Part shown: positions 55,743 to 64,000 of the stretch, piece after piece
Numbering within the stretch: the first letter of the stretch is position 1
How the letters are laid out: each line of letters starts with the position of its first letter
DNA from: Phytophthora quininea
Lineage: Eukaryota; Oomycota; Peronosporomycetes; Peronosporales; Peronosporaceae
Assembly (NCBI GenBank): GCA_011947345.1
Contig: JAAVTG010000783.1
Span: 186,001 to 250,000 of the forward strand
DNA: 64,000 bases
Direction: 5' to 3'
Notes under the pieces: generated by a model
The model's input: only the letters and a program-made list of their open reading frames with translations
What the model was told of the DNA's origin: nothing
Database searches by the model: none
Made by a program: the position numbers and the translations under genes

Positions 55743-57469
55743 ATGATGCGCGAATCTTCGTTCGACCAGGAAGACCCGCGTTTTCCTTCATCACCCCAAG
55801 CTTCGACTGGCGCGATGGTCGGCAGGTTTCTCGGTGCAACTTCCGCTTTGGCCGCCTTCTTGCTTGTGGTGACAAGCGGATTCGACAACAAGAGTGTTGC
55901 AGTTGGGGTCGACACTGTGGCGGCTGCAGTTGTCGATGTCATCAGCCCGCTCTGTTTCGGCACTATGACAATGTACTGGGACCAGCGCAATACATCTCTG
56001 GACCTTGCAGCAATGAACACGAGCGCTGATGACGTTCAAGCTTCGGATCTCGAGCTGCTGCAGCTTCAGCAAGTGAGTCGCCACGGAAGCAGGTAATGAC
56101 AAAACATGTTTGTTGGCGGAGACATTTTGCCACATTTGACCTACTTGATGCTGCAGATTTCCTACCGATAACACGATGGAAGAGATCGCGGATTTACTTC
56201 AGCGACTGCAGACCGAATACCAGAATGTCCTCCCACTGTGGCTTCAGGAGTATTCGCTGCCTTACAACTTGTCAGTAGCTGGCGCCTTGTCGGCGACAGG
56301 ATTCAACGAGCTTGCTGCGTATGGCAAACGCACTCGAGAATCGGTGGGCTCGGCTTTTCCGAAGACGTACAACGCGAGTCTGTTTAAACTTGCGCACACA
56401 TTCAAGACGCGTACTGGGGACAGCGCCACAGCGTAAGTTTCGTTGAAAACAATGGATACGGATCGTATTCTGACGAAGTTTTCGCTTGCTTTTGACAGCT
56501 TCGCCAGCACATTCTTCGACAATCCTACGGACGTCCAGTACATCGAATACGCGAAGGGAAAGGTACGCATTCAAGACTCTGCAACAGAGGCAGCTCTGTA
56601 CTGCAGCTGACTGAGGTTTCCTTCTGGCTTTCAGGATCGTTTCCTCCGCTTTTACGACGTTTGTGATCGCTACCAATTCGAGGTCAAGCGCAACCCAAGC
56701 GCATCCGCTGAGCTCAAGGCGTACGGAAATTCTTCGCAGATGAATGAAAGCACCACGTACCTCAAGACGCGACTGAACCTGCCAACTAACGCTTCTCTTA
56801 GTGTCACGGACGTCCGTGCGGCCTTCGCAGCTTGCGCGTAAGTTGCATCACGTAACGTGATGGTCACGTTTGTTTCGACTCGATGGCTTGGAGAGATACT
56901 GACTACACGTTCCTATTTTTAGTTTCGACGTCATGGTCTATGGTGTTACCAACCAGTGGTGCTCGCTCATGGACCAAACGTTTCTCGACCGTCTCGACTA
57001 CGCAGAAGACCTCGAATCCTTTTACGAACAAGGACCAGGCTTCCAGATCAACTACGAAATGGCTGCGGTCTTGCTGCAAGACGTTTACGCCTACATGAAG
57101 AACTTCACTACTGGCGACACGAATATTGTCGGCAATCTACGCTTCGGCCACGCCGAGACGACGATTCCTCTGATGATTCTTCTCGGCTACGGGGATCGCA
57201 CCAAACTGTTGGCCTCGTGGAGTGACGAGCAGATCGAGTCGCGTGGCTTCCGCACTTCGATTCTCTCACCCACAGCCTCCAACATTGATTTCCGACTGCA
57301 CAAAAGCAAGAAGGACGGCAAATTCTACGTGTCGGTGTGGATCCAAGAGGTCGTGGCTCCGCTGCCAGGGTGTGACGCAGTGTACTGCGAACTGTCCAAG
57401 GTGGAGCAGCTCTGGAGCTACTACCTCAACGAGTACAACTTCAAACGTGACTGCAAGAAGAAGAAGTGA
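55743..57469 (+). CDS. MINPP-type histidine phosphatase, copy 3 (4 introns)
   Basis: Exons 55743-56092, 56157-56432, 56499-56562, 56635-56837 and 56933-57469, with matching GT-AG phases. A membrane/signal segment lies near residues 30-45 (LGATSALAAFLLVVTSG). RHGSR + FPT spans intron 1; HAE is in RFGHAETTIPLMILLGYGD. The N-terminal region includes MTMYWDQRNTSLD, and the fourth splice joins RAAFAACA to FDVMVYGVTNQWCSLMD. The C-terminus ends in a run of lysines (CKKKK). Domain order, residue spacing and all four intron positions match copy 2 at 44368-46076. Expected to remove phosphate from inositol polyphosphates in the secretory route or outside the cell; the lysine end might act as a retrieval or charge signal, which is speculation. 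Confidence 0.92.
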
Positions 57470-57785
57470 CCCAAGCAAGCTCTTGACATGACGCCATCTT
57501 AATCAAATAGAACTTCTACTTTTCCTCGACACGCTACCGTGTTGAATCTCCTGCAGAAAAGTGTATCCATCTCCATCTTGAACAGCTCTTTCATCTTATT
57601 GGCCGGAGCCACGCATTTAGTCAGTAACTTCAGGAGCTCGTGCCTCGGACGCATCCGGCAGCGAGTTGAGTTGAGTTCATCAAGCCATCCGATGGACTTC
57701 GTGTTTGGCGTCAAAGCGGTTCGGTGGTGGTCATCGAACAGATACTCATGCGGCACTTTGCGTTTTGCAAGATATCACGAAGGCA

Positions 57786-60206
57786 ATGCCACCGACGGAG
57801 CAGCAGCAGTCCGACTTGGAGCGTGAAGAAGACGACGACCAAATGCTTCAGCCTCTGCAAAATGTCGCTTCATCCGACTGCAAAGACCCGCTACTGCAAA
57901 CCTCAAGAGCTGACCCCAAGACGCGTTCGACTGTGCTCGACAATGTGGCCCATGTCCTGTTCGTCGTGTCCATCGCCATCTATGTGTGGGGCCAGACCAT
58001 GTACTTGTCGCCGACCATCCAGATCCACTTCACCAGCTACATCAGTCCCTTCTGGGGGTGCCGTTGACGCCTCCGCCGGCGGGGTCCCCCATCTCAGCGT
58101 GGGGCCACTACGAGATGCTCGCGCCGACGATCTTCGTGCTGTTCACGGTGCTGCCTCTACTGGCCAGTCTGCTCTTCTTCGAGTTTGTTCGGGACTACAA
58201 TGTGCACCGCCACACGGCTCACCGAGTGCTGGCAGTGTCGACTTTGCTGCGTCGTCGACCTCCTCGGTTCACACTCCCTGGATTTGGATGGATGTCGGAC
58301 TTTTGCTACGGCGAACTGCTGTTCGTGGCCTTCTTGGTGGTCGGCAACGTGGTTTTGTTCGTCGACGGCTGGATCAACCAACGTCGCGTGCTGCCTCTTC
58401 CGGGTCAAGAGTACACTTTCAACACGGTGCTGGAGCTCAGCGGCGTCGTTTTCGGCTATAGCTCCGTGTTCAACATGGCGTTCCTCTTCCTACCGTGCAC
58501 TCGCCACTGCGCCTGGATGGAGTTTTTCAACATTTCGTACGCGAACGGCGTCAAGTATCACCGCTGGCTGGGGATGCTGGCCATCTATGGGGCGATACTT
58601 CATGCAATTCCGTTCTACTGGCTGTGGGCTCGACAAGGAGTGCTGGCAGAGAAGGCGCTGCCCTGCTTTGACTGTCAGTTCGACTACTGGCACATTGGCT
58701 ACCCCAAATGGTTCAACGTGTTCGGTGAGATCTCGCTCTTCTTCATGCTCTTGATCCTCTTCACGTCCCATCCATGGGTGCGTCGCCATCTCTTCGAAAC
58801 CTTCTACTACGTGCATCATTTGTACATTCCAGCCGTGGTGTTCGCCGTGCTGCATTTCAACGTGATTGTGTGGTGGCTACTCCCGACGTTCGTGCTGTAC
58901 CTGTCGAGTCGAGCGATCTCGCGGTGGAACTCGATCTTCTCCGTGCAAGTGGAGGAATTTACTCGCCTCCCGGAGGGCTGGTCAAAATCGTGTTGGCTCG
59001 ATCGAATACTCGCGAAGGAGGCTTCGACATTGGTCAGTTTATCTACCTCAACGTGCCTGCCATTTCCAAGCTGCAGTGGCATGCTTTCACGATCAGCTCG
59101 TCACCTCTCGCTAGTCCAAACACGCTAACCGTTCTTGCGAAATCTCTTGGCGACTGGAGTGAAGACCTCGTGGAGCACGCTCAAGACTGTCGTGATAAAG
59201 GAAAGCTACCAGTGATGTACATGGATGGCTACTATGGCTCCTCACTGGCAGGGTATGCGGAATACCCAACGGTGTGTCTAATCGGAGGCGGCATCGGAGC
59301 CACGCCGTTGTTTGCCATCCTCGAGGATATGGTGGCTAGATTGAAGCAGCTAGCCCGCCACTGCCAAACCAGCGAGTCTTCTTCGTCCTGGCAGTTCGCG
59401 AGCTTGCGTTATTGGAAGAGATATCCCTCGTATTGGCGAAGATCCGGCATTTCGATCCACACGGTGAGCGCTTCGTCTTTAAGTTTTTCGTGACACGAAA
59501 GCCCAACAAGCAGCTACTTGAGACACCGATCGACTACGATCGACTGCGTGGAAACACAAGGATCCACTCCAGAGGAGGTCGCGCGGAATTTGGTTTCTTC
59601 GCTCGACTACGCAGTCCACCGGCTCCGTTTGTCGAGCCACTACGTTCCAGAGGTGCCAAAGCGATCCTGTATACTACGATGTTCTTGCCAGCTTCGATAT
59701 TGGTGATCTGGCTCGAGTTTGGCGGCGGTGTGATGATGGCCCACGGGAAAGAGACGCAGTACTGGCCGTTGCAGAATTTCGTGGAGATCGGAGTGCTTTT
59801 ACTGTTTCCTGCTGTCACGTATTCGATGTTGCTATTGGAACGGTGGCGCCGATCTCAGCAAAGCAACAGCAAATGTCCAGCGTTTGGCAAGGAGGTAGCA
59901 AAGGCCAATTACTCGAGTATTCGACCCACATCTCCATCGGTGTTTAGACACGAGGATTTCAATGCAAAGGACACGACACTCCAAACACTTGGCGGCTTGG
60001 TGGAGGAGTACAATGTTGCCTGCGGGCTGCGTCCGAACATGGCCGAGATCATGCAAGAAGTCCATCGAGCGAATGCGATGAACTCGTCGCAACACATTGG
60101 AGTGTTCATGTCAGGACCCGAAGCGTTGAAAGCTGCTACGTATGATGCAGTGGATACCTTGGGGTCTCGTGGCTTTGACGTACATGAAGAGGAGTTTGAG
60201 CTATAG
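57786..60206 (+). CDS. Ferric reductase / NOX-superfamily flavocytochrome (frame-broken)
   Basis: Start chosen at ATG 57786 (MPPTEQQQSDLEREEDDD). Multiple transmembrane helices follow. Two haem-binding histidine pairs are visible: HRWLGMLAIYGAILH (13 residues between) and HHLYIPAVVFAVLH. The FAD site is HAFTISSSPL and the NAD(P)H loop is CLIGGGIGATP. Inside the reductase part two more membrane helices occur (KAILYTTMFLPASILVIWLE, NFVEIGVLLLFPAVTYSMLL), as in plant FRO-type iron reductases. Frame changes near 58053 (a run of G), 58955 and 59410 each need one base. The protein would move electrons from cytosolic NAD(P)H across the membrane to Fe(III). An NADPH oxidase role is the alternative, but no EF-hands are present. 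Confidence 0.85.
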
Positions 60207-60260
60207 ATGTCGAGTGATAAAAGCAAAGAATGCAGCGTGTTTACTTGTTGCTGTGTCAGA

Positions 60261-60509
60261 TCAACTTGCTATCGTTTTCTTGTCATTGTCTCGCAGCACC
60301 AGCGTCGAGTAGGGAACGGCTCCGTCCAATGCACAGCACCAGAACTCCGCCGCAGTCAGTAAAAGAGACGAAGTTGAACACTCAGTGCTGATCCTGGAGG
60401 GATGATCTTCCTTGGAATGGCTTGTAGTCTTGGTACTCGTGAATTGTAGCGACTTGATCTTCATCTCGAACTTCTTGTTTGGCCTTTCACGACGCAGCAT
60501 CTTGAACAA
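60261..60509 (-). CDS. Hypothetical 82-residue ORF
   Basis: Basic N-terminal half (MFKMLRRERPNKKFEMKIKS), then a Ser/Thr-rich segment and a hydrophobic patch. No family was recognised. It lies on the same strand as the downstream zinc-binding tandem and could be the last exon of an unseen gene, or chance. Confidence 0.25.
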   Translation of the reverse strand: MFKMLRRERPNKKFEMKIKSLQFTSTKTTSHSKEDHPSRISTECSTSSLLLTAAEFWCCALDGAVPYSTLVLRDNDKKTIAS

Positions 60510-60669
60510 TTGGGAAGGTGGCTGACACTCGCAGGTGAAAACTACAAATGCAATGACATGCAGCTAGAGCTCGGAGGGCTCGAACGCTCAGTTGGGGATG
60601 TAATCGTCCGTAATAGCGCGTCAACATCTCCATCATTGGCCGACGCCACGCGAGTTCCGCGTCGGCTCG

Positions 60670-61140
60670 CTATGGCGCAGGTCCAGTTCCTGGGTTAACC
60701 CCACGAGCTCCTTGGAGAATCTGTCGTAGCTGTCGATAGCTCTCCACTTCGCTGTCATACAGCATGGGCTCCTCCTTGTGCGGATAGTAGGGGTCTTGTT
60801 CTTGGCAGTCCGTGCAAACGGCGGTGCCTTCGTAGATACGCAGGAAGATCATTTTGCCGTGTTGTAGGACGTCGTCCATGGATAAAAGTCGTCCGCAGTA
60901 GTTGCACTCGGAGCCGGGAGAAGTCACCTCCCTCACCGACCGCTCGAGGCTCTGGAGCTTCATGAAGTCGCAGGTGTCGTAGTGGTTCTTCCGCCCACCT
61001 TTGGTAGGGAACTCGGCCCCACACTTGCAGGAGAAGCGCTTGGCTTTCCTGGTCTGGTTCGACCCTTGCTGGTCGTCGTGGGGTGGCGCTTTATTCATCT
61101 TACGCGGCAGCAAGAACGTTGGGGTGTGAAGAGCCCACAA
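60670..61140 (-). CDS. Small double zinc-binding protein, tandem paralogue A
   Basis: A 156-residue frame; the real start may be the Met at MNKAPPHDDQQ. First metal site: FSCKCGAEF...GRKNHYDTCDFMK (C-x-C, then H-x4-C). Linker LQSLERSVREVTSPGSE. Second site: CNYCGRLLSMDDVLQHGKM, then CTDCQEQ (two C-x2-C pairs). The tail has a short helix (EVESYRQLRQILQGAR). Same order and spacing as the two neighbours at 61209-61625 and 61882-62343. I do not recognise a named family. The pairs look like zinc ligands; function is unknown. No introns. Confidence 0.65.
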   Translation of the reverse strand: MWALHTPTFLLPRKMNKAPPHDDQQGSNQTRKAKRFSCKCGAEFPTKGGRKNHYDTCDFMKLQSLERSVREVTSPGSECNYCGRLLSMDDVLQHGKMIFLRIYEGTAVCTDCQEQDPYYPHKEEPMLYDSEVESYRQLRQILQGARGVNPGTGPAP

Positions 61141-61208
61141 CAGCCACTACATGAACCTCTATTTAGTATTAGTTCAATTCGTGTATTTCTCCAGGTCTCG
61201 ACCGCTTT

Positions 61209-61625
61209 CTATCCATCTCTGCACTCGGTTAGGTGGAACAAGAACTCCTGGAGTTCTCGGGAGATATTGTCTCGACGGGTTTGAAGCTGCAACGGAGACA
61301 CCTTGGAACGTCGAAGGTGCAAGTACTCCCGTACTTCGTTGCTAGTCATGAGTATTTCGTCGTGAGCGTTTGCTTCACGGCAGATTGAGCAGCTGATTGT
61401 GCCGTCGTAAGGACAGAAGAGAAGAAATCGGCCTCGATACAGAATGTCGTCGCGCGAAAGCAGTCGGTCGCAGATGTAACACTCGCGTCCGTTCGAAGTC
61501 ATGAACTGCACGGTATGTTCCCAATTGGAGACTTTGGCGTGGTCACAATTGCTTTCGTGAAGCTTGAACTGCTCTCGAGTCGAGAAGGAAGAGCTGCAGG
61601 CACAGGTGTGCGCTCGAGTCGCCAT
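61209..61625 (-). CDS. Small double zinc-binding protein, tandem paralogue B
   Basis: Start chosen at 61625 (MATRAHTCACSSSFSTREQF), because the longer upstream frame lacks similarity to the paralogues. First site C-x-C...LHESNCDHAK; linker NWEHTVQFMTSNGRE; second site CYICDRLLSRDDILYRGRF, PYDGTISCSICRE. The tail is longer than in A, with EVREYLHLRR and ISRELQEFLFHLTECRDG. It shares with C the SRELQEFL / FKELQEYLL ending. Unknown function. Confidence 0.7.
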   Translation of the reverse strand: MATRAHTCACSSSFSTREQFKLHESNCDHAKVSNWEHTVQFMTSNGRECYICDRLLSRDDILYRGRFLLFCPYDGTISCSICREANAHDEILMTSNEVREYLHLRRSKVSPLQLQTRRDNISRELQEFLFHLTECRDG

Positions 61626-61881
61626 TGCTGTTGCCGCAGCCAATGGAGGAATAAGCAATGCGAGAGTGGGGTCATCGCAGATGACAAGCACAATCACTGT
61701 CCGCCTGCTGCTTAAAGTGGTTGGAACGACCAGTTGGCAAGCATTAGGACCATCATCAACACCAACCGGCACCAAGAGCAACACATCTCGTTGACGATCA
61801 ACCTGCGCACGAAACGAGTGATCGGCGATCGTGTTCATGGATGGCGCTCCATCTGAAGCGAAACGATGAGTTGACATTCCT

Positions 61882-62343
61882 TCATTGCAAATACATCTCG
61901 AGCTCTCGCCCGCTTTCCAGCCACTTCTGCACTCTGTCGGGGTGAAGCAGATACTCCTGCAGCTCCTTGAACAAACCCCCGATACTGCTCAAGCCACGGG
62001 TACGGGATGCTGGTGCGTCGTAGGAGCAAATACCTCTGCACTTCGTCTGCCTGCATCTGCGGCTCTCCTTCGTACGGACAAAGGTCTCCCGGCACTTGGA
62101 GCAGATGAAGGAGTCGTAGTACGGTCGGAAAATGAGCATCTGGCCTCCAAACAGCACGTCGTCCAGCGAGAGCAGCCGACCGCATGGAAAACACTCTGCT
62201 CCAGGCGACGTCATGGTCTTCAACGTCTTCTCCCAATGGTCGATCTTCATGTAGTCGCACTTGGCAGCATGGTCGTCAAACGAGTCCAGCGTAGCGTACG
62301 AAGCTCCACACACACAAGAAAGCCCTTGGTCAGTCGCTGCCAT
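61882..62343 (-). CDS. Small double zinc-binding protein, tandem paralogue C
   Basis: Starts MAATDQGLSCVCGASYATLD. First site C-x-C...DDHAAKCDYMK; linker HWEKTLKTMTSPGAE; second site CFPCGRLLSLDDVLFGGQM, then FICSKCRE. The middle of the tail is better read in the neighbouring frame (EVQRYLLLRR, like paralogue B) before returning to ELQEYLLHPDRVQKWLESGR. Two one-base slips near 62075 and 61985 are therefore likely. It is the first of three same-strand copies. Unknown function. Confidence 0.68.
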   Translation of the reverse strand: MAATDQGLSCVCGASYATLDSFDDHAAKCDYMKIDHWEKTLKTMTSPGAECFPCGRLLSLDDVLFGGQMLIFRPYYDSFICSKCRETFVRTKESRRCRQTKCRGICSYDAPASRTRGLSSIGGLFKELQEYLLHPDRVQKWLESGRELEMYLQ

Positions 62344-62501
62344 CGTAAAAGCTGGAGTGATGGGGGCACTCGAAATCCTGATTGGCCAGACCGCTTTAAC
62401 GGATTCGTGCCTCGGACGCTTCCTGGCGCTTCATCCGTTCTGTTATCGGAATCACTTCCAGCTGAATTGCATCGGATTTCAACCTTCATACCTAACTATC
62501 T

Positions 62502-64000
62502 CTATCGAAAACTTCTTGCTGATGGAATGGGGCCGGTGCTTCTTGCTCGTCGTATTGCTGGCAGCACCACAGCGTATCCTGCCAACATCGCTAAGATGGC
62601 TGCCGCGCCAAACCCGACAATATCTTGTGTCGGGATATATCCAGGTGGATAGCGCTCACGGTCGCTGGGCCAGTTGTGCGCCGACACAATCCACGTCTCG
62701 TCCTTGACTCGACGCTCGACATCAGACACGAACTCGAAGTGCAGGTGGGTCGAGTTGTAGATGTGCACACGACCGTAGCCGTGCTCCAGGAAGCCCTGCT
62801 CTCGCCAACGTGATCGATAGAAGCCGGCAGTGTCCACAGTGTAGCCTCCCGACCCAACCATGAGATGCACAGGCGCCATGGCCTTCCACTTGGAGACTCA
62901 ATGCATCGATCACCAAATACCGGGCACGTGCGCTCGTACGAGTGGTAATGGCCAGCGAACACAATGTCCACGTGGTAATCGGCCAGCTCCTGCTCCAACT
63001 CATCGCGAAGAATGAGCGACCGGTAGTAGTCGCCAGAGTACGCGACCGAGCAATACAAGGGGCGGTGGATGTACACAAAGACCCACGGGGTCTTGGATCG
63101 GTCGACGTTCTTGAGGTCGCCTACTAGCCACTCGTGCATCGGCGAACCTCGCGCAAACTCGTGCTCGCTGCTCAGTACGGTGTGATGCACAAGCCCCGTG
63201 TCGAAGCTGTACCAATAGATGCCGTTGCCATTGCCTGGCATGTGGAAACGCTTCTCTGAAGGCACGCCACACTCGCCGAAGGAGTCGTGGCCGTGAGTAC
63301 CGTCCTTCTCGAACGGGGAAGGCGGATACTTGACGTGGTCCTTCTTCACTCCTTCCAAGTACCCGTAGTCTATGGATGTACAATAGCATTACGATGAGCT
63401 ACATGAAAGCGGGTGGTCAACCAGTAGAACGTACCGTGGTTCCCCATGCTGATCATGTACGGGAGTCGCGAAGCCGCATACTCGATGAGGTGGCCGAACT
63501 GGTCCCAAATGAACGTAGCTCCTCTTGCATACGAGAGGTCTCCGACGTGCATTACTCCTACGTACCGGTGCTTGGTCGGGTCTTCCGCCGCTCGTTCCAT
63601 GTCCTCACGAATCAGCTGCATGGTGGTGCCGCAGTTGCCGTCATCCTCTGCAAAATTCTGCGTCGCTCCTGTAGGAGTATTCAGGTCTCCGTAGACGAAA
63701 AAGCTCATACTGGATCCTTCTGCATCGCTCGAGACGCTGTTACTCCCCACGGGAGGCGGCATCCGGAACTCAAACGTGTCGCTCAGTCCCCCTTCTCGTC
63801 TCCGACTCGGTAAAAGTATTTCTTCCCCGCATCCAGTTTCGTCATGACGGCATTAAAATCTGTCCAGGGTCTCTGTAGTTCCTGGGAACACGTTGGTCGC
63901 TGGTCCGTTGCACATCTCCGAGGCCTTATAGCTGCTAGACGAGGCCTTTTCCACCCTCGTCAGCTTGTCCTTTGCTCTCCGAACAGCACCACCGGACGCG
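62502..64000 (-). CDS. Purple acid phosphatase (metallophosphoesterase), right-truncated
   Basis: The gene enters from the right edge; the fibronectin-like N-domain (SYKASEMCNGPATNVFPGTT, YFYRVGDEKG) is partly outside and frame-broken near 63840 and 63790. The catalytic domain has all PAP metal blocks: FVYGDLN, VMHVGDLSYARG, MGNH + D across an intron at about 63446-63376, VYIHRPLYCS, and FAGHYHSYERT. After a slip near 62880 the end continues MVGSGGYTVDTAGFY and FGYGRVHIYN-like, then a C-terminal transmembrane helix (FGAAAILAMLAGYAVVLPAI). PAPs hydrolyse phosphate esters with an Fe-Zn or Fe-Mn centre. The terminal helix suggests membrane attachment, probably facing outside or a vacuole. Together with three MINPPs it adds to a phosphate-scavenging theme. 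Confidence 0.9.

Noticed and set aside
1..64000. tRNA, rRNA or CRISPR features
   Set aside because: No cloverleaf, rRNA-like segment or regularly spaced repeat array was recognised by eye. A tRNA scan was not possible, so a missed tRNA cannot be excluded.

Overview
The window reads as nuclear DNA of a plant-pathogenic oomycete, most likely Phytophthora or a close relative. Genes are compact, carry short GT-AG introns of roughly 50-80 bp and lie on both strands. A secreted protein at 30128-30538 has a signal peptide followed by RTLR and DEER motifs, the hallmark of RxLR effectors. Flagellar genes (DNAAF1, CFAP43) fit an organism with swimming zoospores. Transposon remnants are of kinds common in oomycetes: hAT, Crypton, Mutator-like and pogo-like. 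I do not assign a species. || Layout. 1-5 kb: a thiol (cysteamine-type) dioxygenase cut by the left edge, a PH + DUF547 protein and a DUF1769 protein. 5.4-17.1 kb: a fructose-bisphosphate aldolase (FBA) island. Two near-identical arms of about 2.15 kb, each with promoter region and FBA gene, lie inverted (5458-7595 and 13262-15414) around a 5.7-kb spacer holding a dead hAT element and a Crypton tyrosine-recombinase element. A third FBA copy follows at 16025-17101. 17.5-31 kb: DNAAF1, a secreted MINPP-type phytase, an aspartoacylase-like metallohydrolase, a trpD pseudogene, a broken VKOR-like gene divergent from URB1/NPA1, and the RxLR effector. 30.6-31.9 kb: decayed repeats, possibly Crinkler-like. 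32-44.3 kb: CFAP43 and a very large C2/EF-hand/IQ protein on the minus strand. 44.4-48.5 kb: a second MINPP gene and a CID + CCCH RNA-binding protein. 48.6-55.4 kb: gene-poor, with pogo-like and Mutator-like remnants. 55.7-64 kb: a third MINPP gene, an FRO/FRE-type ferric reductase, three tandem paralogues of a small zinc-binding family, and a purple acid phosphatase cut by the right edge. || Several products share phosphate or metal handling (three MINPPs, purple acid phosphatase, ferric reductase), and two or three are axonemal; I see no operon-like unit. || Caveat: many otherwise convincing genes are broken by single-base frameshifts, often at G or T runs. URB1, CFAP43, DUF1769, aspartoacylase and ferric reductase all show this. 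The pattern looks more like draft-sequence indels than wholesale gene decay. Coordinates for these genes span the whole inferred locus, and exact exon ends are approximate unless stated.
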